A stretch of DNA of 64,000 nucleotides from the NCBI GenBank assembly GCA_023897205.1, contig JAHWDD010000004.1:1178001-1242000 (forward strand). The letters run 5' to 3'. The notes beneath the pieces were generated by a model, which saw only the letters and a program-made list of their open reading frames with translations, was not told the origin of the DNA and made no database searches. A program made the translations under genes and the position numbers. Below are positions 1 to 10,900 of the stretch, piece after piece (the stretch's first letter is position 1; each line of letters opens with the position of its first letter). This stretch comes from Exophiala sp. HKRS030. Its lineage: Eukaryota > Ascomycota > Eurotiomycetes > Chaetothyriales > Herpotrichiellaceae.

Positions 1-1087
1 CCAATCCTACCGGAGTCGCAAACACTCTGCCGAGGGGCAACGCTAAGTGTCAGAAATTCCCGCGGGCCCGCGCGAGACCAGCGCCCGCGCTTCCTCTTCA
101 AGTTAAGACTTCCAAACCTTTTTGGATACTTTGATCATCCTGGTATTTGGCCGCCACAGAGCATCTCTTTTTGGCACCCGTTTGGGACAGCGGCCTGCCG
201 CTTTACTTGAGAATCATGTGATCTGGCTCAACTTCGGCTCAGCCTCAATAATACTCACATCGTAATCGAGAATGTAGATGGAGCGAATCATGCGTTCCAC
301 GGCATCTGCATAGTCATTCAAACGTTCAATCATTTCAGCTTATTCTAAATCCTTTATTAGTCCATTCTCCTCCGCTGAATCTCAGGTCTAGGCGTACCTC
401 TGAAAGGTGACAGACAAATGCGATGTAAAACATCAGACTGGCAACAGACAATGGCACGTTGAACTCGATAACTTTTCGAGTCTGTGCGAGTAGCAAGCTC
501 ACTGAGACTCCACAATCTTTAACAATTGTTCTACCCCTTCCAAGTGTCACCTCCCCTGAAAGGCTTTTTCAGGGCTCTTGTTTGGACCACGTTGCGATGG
601 CCATCTTGGTTGTAGAATATAACTTAACATCGGGTGGTCCTCTGCTTGTATAGTACTATGAAGCTGCTCCATAGCGGTCAACAACCTGCAGTCCCCACAG
701 GCAATGGCCAGTCACGCTTCAATCCTTCTCTCTTCACAGATGCCCAGCGGGGCGCACCCCAAGGAGACCTCGGCGTGGCGCAGCACGACTACTGGTGAAG
801 TGCCTGCAGTGTCAAGTGCTCGAGGCGTCGCGAAGGATCGCCGAAAAGTGCGCCTTGACGTGAGAACGAAAAAGACTTCGAGACAAAAGAGCCCCAAACC
901 CCTCAGCTTCTGCTCGACATACAAAATCTAGACGGCGACGTTGGTTCATAATACAGTACCCGCCATATTGACTGAAGGAGGTATAGTCAAGAGCCCACAA
1001 CCCGTCGCAAGATCCATACTGATTCCAACATTGAGAATAGGATCAATGATAATAGCCTGAGTCGCTGGGGTAGTTCAATGTTGTTCT
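1..1087. other. No gene recognised (left edge)
   Basis: About 1.1 kb. Only short overlapping open frames without family resemblance are seen, and none has a convincing start plus splice sites. It lies downstream (3' side) of the minus-strand DJ-1/PfpI gene. The far left edge could hold part of a neighbouring gene that I cannot recognise. Confidence 0.4.
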
Positions 1088-1992
1088 TCAATCAAGATCT
1101 CCCGTGGAAACCCCCCAAACGCCAGCAAATGGATCCCATTTATCATCCAAATGTCTGTCATATTCCATGACATTTGCAACCGACTCTGCTGTCCCTGCAC
1201 CATACAATGTCTGGATGAAGGCAAACGTGACATCAATGCCGGCAGAGACCCCCGAAGAACTCCACACTGGCGTGACTCCGGGGGTGTCGTCAACAACCCA
1301 TCGGGCCTTTCGTACCCAGTTGACCTTTGGCCCGAGCGGTGTTACCAAGGACCAAGTACATTTGTTGGTCGTCGCTCGCCGATGGTCCAGGAGGCCCATG
1401 CCTGCGAGAACAGCAGACCCTGTGCAGATGGTGATCGCGTACTTCAGATCAAAGAATACGGATCGAATGTACGATTCGACAGGAGCCATTTTCTCTTTAT
1501 TGCGAGTCCCATATCCTGGGAGAACTTCGTCAGTGTCATCGTCAACAGCGCAAAAGGAATGCTCCTTCATCTTGCATACTGACCTCCAGGAATGATCAGC
1601 ACTTCAACTTCGGGTGGATTTGTAAAGGTGTGGGTCGGAACAATCTCCTGTCCGAATGAAGACGACACAAAGGTACTTGGTTGTTCTGGGTTTGTGGACA
1701 CTGGCGTCAATGACTCGGCCATCACAGCAAGCTCCATGCTGTAGTCTCGAGAGAGGACGTTCAAGGTACTAAGGGGCCCGAAGACCTCTGGTGCAGCTCG
1801 AGGGTCAGAGGGCAAGCAACAGCGTCACATCCTCGTTGGGATCCCAACAGATCAATCTCTCAACCTACCAAGTGCCTGGAATCCAGGGAAGACAACGACG
1901 CCATATCTCGTGGGTGGAAGGGGAGTACTGCGTGGCAGTTTAGGTGGTGATGAAAGGGCTTGAGAAGAGCCCAGGACGGGAACATCCTCCAT
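1088..1992 (-). CDS. DJ-1/PfpI (ThiJ) family protein
   Basis: Three exons read on the minus strand: 1992-1869, 1787-1584 and 1515-1088, with GT-AG introns, giving about 251 aa. Exon 1 ends in the family opening (VVFPGFQAL), exon 2 continues with EVFGPL and LIIPGG, and exon 3 carries the nucleophile elbow ICTGS with Cys at about residue 140, followed by LDHRRATTNK. This is the usual order for fungal single-domain DJ-1/PfpI proteins (glutamine-amidotransferase-like fold; isonitrile-hydratase-like, glyoxalase-like or chaperone roles are known in the superfamily). The start at 1992 is the nearest in-frame ATG before the core, so the first roughly 35 residues are uncertain. Some members hydrate isonitriles, and an isocyanide synthase lies about 3 kb away; a link is inference only, since the family is large and mostly uncharacterised. 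Confidence 0.8.
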
Positions 1993-2783
1993 GCTGATGG
2001 GAATGCCACGACGGTCCGCAAACGAAGCCCCAAGAGATATATCGACGTTGACTCGTTTGTGGTGCTTTTCTGGAATCTCTCGGTGTAGGAGCGGGACACC
2101 TCGGCCGTCCAGGGGAGCTCCCCTTGAAGAGAACTTTGCGTGGGTGGAAACCTTGGGTGAATGGATTGTAGATGCTCGTCCGGCCAAGTCGCATGATTGA
2201 GTGAAACTGCGGAGTTTGGCGGTTGACTGCGTCTTTTTTCTTTTTAGAATCGTTGTTCAGTAGCCATCGCTTTTCGAGTCTTGCTGGACTCAACTGTGCC
2301 GCTCCACCGCGTCGAGGTCAGCGGCGCCAGGCTGCGTGCCCTGGACCGGGGACTAATAACTTGCTCAGCAGTGAGCACAATTCCAACGACTAGGCACCTT
2401 TGTTCGTATGTGGCCTGGAATACTAAAATGAGGATCGGCGAGCAGAAGCCAATCAATCACACTCCACACTCCACATCAGGTTTTCACCTCATCAGCCCGC
2501 GATCCCGACGTCTCACATGTCTGTAAGCGGTGAGAGTATTGGAGAGATTCCTCGAAATTCCTCAACTGCAGTAGTCTGAGTCGGTGTTGGTCGCCACGGC
2601 AGGCAGATTGAATGAAATGTTGCGAGGTTGCACCGCACCCGCGGAGGCAATCGACTATCGTAATCTTACTTGGTTTACTCCGAGACGACTTCTCGCTCGA
2701 ATTTTGTAGACAGATACCAACCCAGCTGTTGCAGTGTCACCTTCGTCCACCATCGACCAGAACTTCCGGTCACATCTCTCGCC
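1993..2783. other. Divergent intergenic region
   Basis: About 0.8 kb between the minus-strand DJ-1/PfpI gene and the plus-strand hydrolase, so it should contain both promoters. Minus-strand open frames continue upstream of the chosen DJ-1 start (to about 2187) without family resemblance and may be an untranslated leader. Nothing else is recognised. Confidence 0.4.
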
Positions 2784-3857
2784 ATGTCACGGTATCCTTT
2801 CCCATTCGCACGGGCCGCAAAGCTGGATTCAAGAATCACAATCCCTCGCCTGGTGTACGACCCGGATCTTGTGCAACTACTTGATGCCGCCGCCGTGCCT
2901 GAGGAATTCGATCTGGATTTCATGCGCGGAGGCTCAAGAGACGATCATCAATCCCCTGGGGGCGATTCGGAAAACGCGGCCTGTGACGCGAACACAATCC
3001 TCAGGGACATGCCGCATCTGCTGCATGAAGAGCATTCAATCCCTGGACCTGACAACAACACAGTCATTCTTTCCGTTTTCTCACCAAAGCAATCCGCAAT
3101 AGCACCACGGCCGGCTCTGTTTCATATGCATGGAGGTGGCCTGGTCAGCGGAGACCGGTTCACCGGCCTGATGCCAATCATGGACCTGCTTGACGGCGTT
3201 GACGCCGTCGTCGTGTCTGTCGAGTATCGTCTTTCACCAGAATCCCCCCAGCCAAGCGCGAGCGAAGATTGTTACACCGGGCTCGTTTGGATCTCTGAGA
3301 ACGCCGCAGGCCTGGGAGTAGACCCGGCAAGGATCGTGCTTTTTGGCGTGTCCGGAGGCGGGATAGTGGCAACAGCGGTATGTCTCATGGCCAGGGACAG
3401 AAAATCCCCCTCCGTCCCCATCAAGGGTCTGATGTTGTACGCACCTCAAGTCGACGATCGGTGCGAAACCTTGTCGGATCGACAATATGAATACGGGAAC
3501 CCGACCAATACGAAATGGGTCCGCGCGTGCTGGGATCTCGTGCTTCCAGGTATCCGCGGGACTGACCGAGTTACACCGTACCAAGCACCAGCTCGAGCCG
3601 AAGATTATTCCAATCTACCACCGACCTACGTTGACGTTGGCGAGTGCGAGGTCCTCCGCGATCAAGCAGTCCAATTCGCCGCGAGCATGTGGTGGTGTGG
3701 ATCCAGCTGCGAGCTCCATGTCTGGCCGGGAGCTTTCCATGTCTTCGAGATGGTCGATGGGTCCAACCACCTGCTCGTCCAGTCAGCCAAGGCAGCAAAA
3801 ATCAGTTGGTTCCGGAGAATGATGACGAGGTCTGAGCCTGTCTCCAAAGGGATGTGA
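2784..3857 (+). CDS. Alpha/beta hydrolase, HSL (Abhydrolase_3) family
   Basis: A single-exon gene of 357 aa. The open frame extends upstream to 2670 but only from a TTG; the ATG at 2784 gives a normal N-terminus. The oxyanion motif HGGG lies at residues 116-119 and the nucleophile motif GVSGGG has Ser at residue 190. A late GAFHVFE supplies the catalytic His after an ECEVLRDQ acid region. This order matches hormone-sensitive-lipase-type carboxylesterases, which hydrolyse short acyl esters or lactones. There is no signal peptide or membrane segment, so it should be cytosolic. The natural substrate cannot be told from sequence. It could serve the neighbouring metabolite cluster, but nothing shows this. 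Confidence 0.85.
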   Translation: MSRYPFPFARAAKLDSRITIPRLVYDPDLVQLLDAAAVPEEFDLDFMRGGSRDDHQSPGGDSENAACDANTILRDMPHLLHEEHSIPGPDNNTVILSVFSPKQSAIAPRPALFHMHGGGLVSGDRFTGLMPIMDLLDGVDAVVVSVEYRLSPESPQPSASEDCYTGLVWISENAAGLGVDPARIVLFGVSGGGIVATAVCLMARDRKSPSVPIKGLMLYAPQVDDRCETLSDRQYEYGNPTNTKWVRACWDLVLPGIRGTDRVTPYQAPARAEDYSNLPPTYVDVGECEVLRDQAVQFAASMWWCGSSCELHVWPGAFHVFEMVDGSNHLLVQSAKAAKISWFRRMMTRSEPVSKGM

Positions 3858-4780
3858 GTTTGAGTATCGGGGAAGGTCGATGACAAATGAAACGGGTCTA
3901 TTCCAGCTACATCTACATGGCGACCTGCTGCCAACACGGAGCCAGGGAATCATCTCTGTTTCTTGGTCGTAGATGACAGGTCCAATACCTGAGCCCCGAA
4001 AATCCTGAGGTCGAATCCCAGTGACTATCAAGCCTCAGCCTCGCTATCCCTGTGTATATTCGACAAATCAAAATGCCACAGCTGCCACAGCAGATGAGGC
4101 ACTGCCTGCGCTCGCACATTTGCTCGCGCCGCCCTCCTCTTTCTAGTTCTAGTTCCTCGTGTTAGTTATTCCCGTCAATGAGACTCCTGTTGTGAGACCC
4201 TGATAGTCACCAATACTTCTAGTTTTAGTGGTAAGTAGAGAGTGCGAATAGAATTGATTCATTAGGGTTTCCACAGTATTTAGCTCTCGGTAAGCTCGCG
4301 ATGATAATGCTACCATGTTTTGCTTTAGTTTGCCTCACTTCATGTCCCAGAGTCGGCAGGGTCATATGAACATTAGCGTTTGTAAACTGCAGCAGTCTCT
4401 GGGCAGGAACAGAACGATTTAGATGAATGTCGAAATCTATCAATAATGGCTGAATTCGTGTCACTTCTAGAGTGGGATGCGTAAAGAACGAGACTCAAAG
4501 GCCGTTCTCCTTAGCTCGTCCTCATCCATAACAACAGCAGCGTAACCAAAAGAGAATACCAGAGACAACAGTACTTCGAGGGCGAATTGATGATTGAGCC
4601 TCGTTTGATCTTCAGAGAGGATATAGTGGGCGGTGTATAGCTGCAGAGTCTGCAAGCAATTGCCCGTAGATATCTGGTTTGAGATAATCCAGAGGGAGCT
4701 GCATCTTTTCCAAGAAAAGATATTTATAGTAAGTGCCTAGGCTCGAGTTAGCCATGCTGAGGATCGAAGATAAAGAAGAG
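3858..4780. other. Intergenic, with a possible extra 3' exon of the fusion gene
   Basis: Mostly without recognisable genes. On the minus strand, 4736-4467 stays open in one frame and could be joined to the isocyanide synthase-ABC gene by splicing at a GTGAGG donor just before its stop and a CTAG acceptor at 4737. That would add about 90 residues with one hydrophobic stretch (around 4565-4510) in place of the present short tail. It shows no clear similarity to a PDR membrane domain and is far too short to be one. I see this as a relic of the lost membrane half or as chance. Confidence 0.3.
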
Positions 4781-7315
4781 TTATCCGGACTCACGCTGGA
4801 GGTCCCTCACGTCAAGTTGAGCTACTGCTTGCTGAATTATATCTGAGGCACTGGGATCATTGACCGATTCCAGCTGGCCCGCAAACTTTTCCTTCAGCTG
4901 AAGAAGTTTCTTTCTGACAGCCTTTCGCTCGGGAGAGTTGTTCCAAGTCTCTGACCAGTCTTGTGGACTGTCAGAATCGGCATTGGAGCCGGTGACCTCA
5001 AACACCCATTCTACAGGGTTCTCCTCTGCATTGCGTTGTCTGGCCCCATTTTGTTCGAAGTAGCTGATCACCGTCTTGCAGGAGACACCTATTTTGCCAA
5101 AATATAGCTGTTTCCCTCCCTTTGCCAGCAGAATCAGTCGATCGAAAGACTGCAGAAGCCGTACAGACGGTTGGCTGATGGTACAAAGGATAGCCAAGCC
5201 TTTCTGTGCAAGCTTACGCAGGAGCGCGCATATAGATAGGGCAGCCTGACAGTCCAGTCCTAGGACGGAGCATTTCAAGTCAGCAATCTCGTTCTACAAC
5301 TGACGCTGATGTCACTGACCCGAAAGCGGTTGATCGAGCAGGATCAAGGTGGTAGGTTTGGCAGCAAGCTCGATTCCAATCGCCAGTCGTTTTCTTTGTT
5401 CGCTATTCAAAACTGCAACATGATCAGCACGCGGTAATGTAAGCGACCGAAGCACACACCTTCTCCACCTGTTCCTATGGCTGTATCGGCAAGTGCTTCC
5501 ATCCCGATGAGGTGAACTACTTCCTCAGCATAGGCAATCTTCTCGACGTATGGGGTCGTTTTGGGTTGCCTCAGTATGGCACTGAAGATCAATGCCTCTC
5601 TGACGGTCGCGCCAGGGAACTGTAAATCAGACTGATATACAACACCGGCCATGTTCTTGGAGGCAATATTTCGAGGCTGGCCATTTACCAGAATATCGCC
5701 ATGGGCGGCCCCAGAAGTCGAACGATTGGCCAAGATATCTAGCAGAATGGTTTTACCAGCTCCACTGACGCCCTGAAGGACCGAATTGATCAGTAAAAGT
5801 AGAGAGAAGGACAAGGCACCTACCATCAATGCCGTCAACGTTCCGCCCCTCAGCCACCCATCGACTTGATCTAGAAGTCTTTTTCTCTTGCCGCCACTCT
5901 TGACATCATAAGTCAGATCCTCCCAGTGGACAAAGTTTTCGTTTCTCTCCTGCTCATAATTTTCGCTGACGGTCGGATCTTCAAATTGCACTATGGCGGC
6001 CTCGTCTGCCCGATTTGGCTCTTCTAAGAATTCCTCGTCTGTCATTTCTCGAAAGTAACTTGGACGGCCTTTTTCTTCAACGACTTTCATTCTAGGATTC
6101 TCCTTGAAGTCTCCCATTGGCGCACTCATCCATTCTCCATCAGCCATCAGCGCGACACTGCAGTGCCAAGGTGTCGTGAACCCCGTTTTGGTGTTCAGCA
6201 AACTCATGGAGACTTTGTGCTCTCCGGTAGACTGATGAATTGAAAGTCGTAGATGATTTGGGAAGTTCTGTTTGATCGCGCCCGCAAAAGCCTATTCCCG
6301 AAGGCAAGTGTTAGAAACTTGGGCCTTAAGGTCTCTTACTTTGTTATACCTACGTAGCCTCGAACAAGCATTTGCTTGGCCAAATACTTCGTCTCCCTTT
6401 TGTATGTATTGCTGGTCCGCGTTCCCCCAAGTGTGTAAATGTGTCGCAAGTCTGACATCAAGAACCTTCGGTAACCTTGATAAGTCAGTCGGGTATCTTC
6501 GTCATCAGCAATTAGCTGATCTACGTCCAGGCCTTCTTTCCCAAATTTGTTGAGAATGAAACGACGGAAATTAGTAGCGTTAGCGACGTAGGAAATCTCG
6601 TCCAAGGAGTCCGGTAATTTGAAATCCACAAAGTCTCTCAATCTAGAGAATCCGATATTGGTGAATCCCTTTTCGACGGCCATTTCTCGAAGAGCTTGTC
6701 CATAATGCCAAGTGTCTCTATCCGAAATGCCTAGCAGATCTATAGCTCCACATTAACGAGTTTCAATGGCAAAGTATCATGGGACGAACCGTTGTAGACA
6801 AGCCCATCCGAAATAATGACAACATGAGCCCCCGGTGCATATATGTCCTCAATGCGCCTACACATGTTGTGCAACCTGGCCAAGGCGATCTCCTCGGCCT
6901 TGTCGGGCAGGAAACCGAGAGCCTTGTAGACTTTGTTCGCCGATTTGAAGGGGAATGCTGGAAGACACATATCGATGCGGACTCCTGCTTCGACAAACTT
7001 GTTGAGAACCGATATAAACTTGGGTCTCCCAGCCTCAAGCCGATCTCGACAGTTGTCAAATTTGTTCAACGCGTAGTCGAAGATGACTTCCAAGATATCG
7101 GTGGAGATGACGGTAATCGAGACATCCTCTTCATCAGAAGTTAGTGTGCTCGAGATCGTGTTTACCATGCTCCCGGTATTCTGCGGTATGATGTTGAATG
7201 GCACCAGACTTTCGACAGAGGCATTAGGGGTTACATTCTGACCGGAAATGGGAGGGCATCCATTGCTTAGCACATGGCTGTTCGTCATCAAATCAGTATC
7301 CGCAGTAAAAGCCAT
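4781..7315 (-). CDS. Isocyanide synthase (DIT1/PvcA) fused to a PDR-type ABC nucleotide-binding domain
   Basis: Six exons on the minus strand: 7315-6790, 6730-6354, 6291-5824, 5772-5460, 5412-5320 and 5259-4781, all in phase, about 751 aa. Residues about 40-384 follow the DIT1/PvcA isocyanide synthase family (DILEVIF near the start, [44 protein letters not shown], then GRPSYFRE), which converts the amino group of an amino acid to an isonitrile. The same exon (6291-5824) runs with no stop from the end of this domain into a PDR/ABCG second-NBD-like module: [10 protein letters not shown], Walker A GVSGAGKT (458-465), Q-loop YQSDLQ, signature LNSEQRKRL (563-571), Walker B LILLDQP (584-590), D-loop SGLD. 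The usual Walker B Glu is Gln589 and the H-loop His is Ser621. No membrane domain follows; the frame stops about 45 residues after the NBD. ATG 7315 precedes the conserved core by a short variable leader. It is divergent from the NRPS-like gene. The fusion could be a functional two-domain protein or a relic of readthrough between two cluster genes. Confidence 0.85.
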
Positions 7316-7993
7316 ATTTTGATGATATGAAGAGCAATTTGAAGGTTCAAGAGATTTGATCCTCTGCAGTCGTCCAACTGATAATTTGAGAGCACAACAA
7401 GATTGCTGGTGATGATTTCTCCCAGTGAAATGTAGGGCAGGACCTGGTGCGTATAGCACGTGCTGCGGCCACAGACAGACCACACCTGTCGATTCCAGTT
7501 AAAAGGGTCTGAGGACCCGAGCAGACCCACACCAGGCAGAAACATGCTCATTGTGCACCGGCTCTTACAGGGTACATACATCAAGGATGTTACATTGCAT
7601 AAGAAGCGACCCACATCATAATCCGTATCCTTTTAATTCTAAATTAGTCTCAAAGCCAAGGGATATGCTTTGCGTTACACTAAATATGCAGCGAGCGGAA
7701 TGATCCTCTCCCCTGATCCAGATTAGAAGCATGGGAGACGTGGCCTCTCGCATGACCTCAGGGACGGCAGCAGAGTTGCGAAGTGGAATGAGCAGCAACC
7801 GGAAGACGGACCTCGGAGCATGGTTAGAAGCTGATCCAAGCTAGGGGAGTGCACATTGCCTGGTTCTGAAAGTGTGATTCCATAAGTTGTCGACAGAGCC
7901 CATCATCACATTGTCGATCTTCGACCTCTTTCCATTTGCTCTTTGGAACTCAAGAGATCAAGGCAACCGGTATTTCCACATCCATCAACTGCA
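7316..7993. promoter_or_regulatory. Bidirectional promoter with two TGCTCA/TGAGCA copper-element cores
   Basis: A 678-bp region between the divergent isocyanide synthase fusion and the NRPS-like gene. It holds TGCTCA at 7545-7550 and TGAGCA (the same core on the other strand, in the context GGAATGAGCAG) at 7789-7794. Yeast Mac1 recognises TTTGC(T/G)CA and A. fumigatus MacA is reported to use TGTGCTCA, so these are candidate copper-starvation elements. Alone two hexamers would be weak evidence; support comes from the arrays in front of the two downstream transporter genes. Confidence 0.5.
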
Positions 7994-10900
7994 ATGGCTA
8001 GTGAAAAGCACCCAAAATACGGCAAAAGGCTGCTTCCTCAGATCTTGGATGGCCTGGCTCTTACTGAACCTGATCGAATAGTATACTCTTTGGCATCATT
8101 TCGAAATGATGCTCCGCATTTCCGGACCATTACTGCTTGTCTGTTTGCAAAAGCGGTTGACAAGACCGCTTGGTGGCTCTATAATCAAACCAGAGAACAA
8201 AGGCAATCTCACAACGAAGGCACTGATGAAAGTCGTGGCAAAACCAACAAGAGGATCTTGACAATAGGTTATATTGGCCCTCGTAAGTTAGAAACAAGAC
8301 CTTGTGAGAAAAGCCTCCTGCATACTAACACGAGCGAAGATGATCTCCGGCATATTCTTCTGATCTATGGCGCCATCAAGGCTAACTGCGCAGTGAGTTT
8401 CTCAGTACCACGACTTCATTGTAGAGGAGCCAGCTCAGATTCCCTTAATCTAGGCCTTGTTTCTATCGCCCAAAAACAATGTTGAAGGTGCTTCAGCAGT
8501 TCTCAATGCAGCCAAATGCGATGTTTGGGTTAAGCCGTGGGAACAACCAGCGCTCCCTTTGGTCGAGGGATTCACATCGTCAAAGCCCATGGTGATACTT
8601 CAATTACCTGGATTGGAAGAGCTTCTCGATGCTGAAACTGCTGAGCCATTTCCGTTCCAGAAGACCTTTGAAGAAGCCGTAGATGAGCCATTTTGTATCA
8701 CACATACGTCTGGCACCACGGGGATTCCAAAACCGATCTCCTGGACACATGGGCTGATTGGTACTTTGGACGCTGTACGCTTGCTTCCTCCGACGGAGGG
8801 GGATCATGGACTGGCCCCGTGGACTGATAATTGGAATGAAGGAGATACGATCTACTCGTCATTTCCAATGAGTCATGTTAGTTACTCCTCCCTACCATTC
8901 ACCTTGCTCCAGCCTGGGCTGGCAGAACTCAAATCAAAGATGAATGCTGATTCTTTCGAAACATCAGGGTGCTGGCATGCTGATGGACATTGTCGTGCCT
9001 GCATTCTTCAAGCTACATTGCATCTTGGGTCCGCCTGAAGCTTTGCCCAACATGGCGCTCATGGAAAATCTTGTGGATCACGCAAAAATCGACATCTGGC
9101 ATATGATTCCATCCTTGGCCGATGAACTAGGCGAAACTTCAGAGCTTTTGGCAAAGTTCGCCTCTTCTAAGTTCATTTGTGTATCCGGTGGTAAGCAATA
9201 CGCAAATCCACTTATCATATTGCTCATTAAACTCACTTCGGCATGATTTCAGGTCCTGTCAGTGCGGCTATCGTCAAAAAAGTCAACGACGTCGTAAGAG
9301 TCATGAACCTGACCGGAACTACTGAAGGCTTGTTCATGGGCAATCTTTGGCCAGAGAGAGAAGACTGGCATTGGTTTGCCTTTCATCCTCTCGCAGGCTT
9401 CGAATTCAAGGAAATCGAACCGGGTATTTATGAGCACTGGGTGCACCGAAAATCTCAATGGGACTTATTCCAAGGCGTATTCTATACTTTCCCCGACCAA
9501 GAGTCTGTGAACCTCAAAGACCTCTATATACGACATCCCTCCAAGCCATACTTATATGCCTACAAAGGAAGGAGTGATGACGCAGTGGTTTTGTCCAACG
9601 GATACAAGATCGCTCCATTAGACACAGAAGCATTGATCACAACACATCCTGCAGTTGATGGCTGCCTAGTCATTGGGATGGGCAAACCGCAGGCAGGTTT
9701 GCTGATCCAACTCAAAGATCCTTCAACGCGGAACAATGAGTTGTTTGATAGCATTTGGGAAATCGTGGAACGGGCGAATCATTCTGGTTTCCAAAAGGTC
9801 AGGCTCCAACGAGACTATATTGCTTTTGCAGAGCCAAACAAGCCCTTCATTCGTACGGACAAGTCAACGATCAAGCGCCGAGCCACTTTGGAACTCTATG
9901 CAGAATTCATTGATCGCTTTTACGCCACAAGAGATGAAGGAGCACTCAACGAAGAATTCGATGTCTACAAAATAGACGCAACTTCAGAGGAAACCATTCT
10001 TGATTCGGTTCGGAAAGTATTGTCTTCGATAATCCCCGAAGTCCAAGCTGCATCACCGGACGAAAATGTCTTCGACATGGGGCTGGATTCTCTTCTGGTA
10101 TATCACTCTATAAGAGTCATTCGAGCAGCTACCGGTTTGAAAGAAAAACTTGCTGCTAGACATCTATATGGAAATCCAACGCTTTCAAAGTTTTCGGCAT
10201 TCCTCGCAACACTAATACAACAGGAAACGAAAGACAAGACAGATTTTCCGACCAATGAACTTACAAATGGAGAAGTCGACCGCCCAAGTGGAAGCACAAT
10301 TCAGCAGCCGACAAATGATTCGACCAAGGAACATGGTCTTCTGAGAGCAATACAGGAACACAAGCGGCGGATAGGCTTCAAAATGAATCCATTCGATGCA
10401 GTGAATCCAAACCACTATATGGGTTTCACCTTCTTCTTCGCCTTGCCTCCGGGTACCGGCGCTCAAGATGCCTTCAAAGGTCTCCAAGATGGTTTATGCC
10501 GTGCATTCCAAATCATCCCAGAGCTTGATGGAAAAATGATGCACGCTCCCGAACACGAGTTCGGCTACAGGAAAGGCGAATACTCCATCACAATCCCCCC
10601 TCGTTCAATGGCAGCTACTTCTAATCCCAGACAGCTCCTCTACAAGGATATGAAGCACATTCTTCCTTCTTTCCAAGAGATGCGAGACAGCGGTTTCTCA
10701 CGTTCTCTCTTTGCAGACAGAACCGTTCTTGATTGCTATCCCTTCCCAGATATGCCCGCCGACCTCCTGGTCGCTCATGCGAACTTCGTTGAAGGCGGAT
10801 GCATTCTAGCAACAAACTTCATACACACTTGCTTTGATGGTTTAGGCGCCTTGATAGCACTCAAGGTCTGGGCCGAGTGCTGCAGGTACGTGCAAGGAGA

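Noticed and set aside
3995..4025. B-box-like GGTCGAATCCCAG suggesting a tRNA
   Set aside because: No acceptor stem, A box or anticodon arm could be paired around it.
4781..6207. A stand-alone ABC protein starting at Met in SMSLLNTK (6207)
   Set aside because: That Met lies inside the C-terminal part of the isocyanide synthase domain, with family sequence on both sides, so it is not a gene start.
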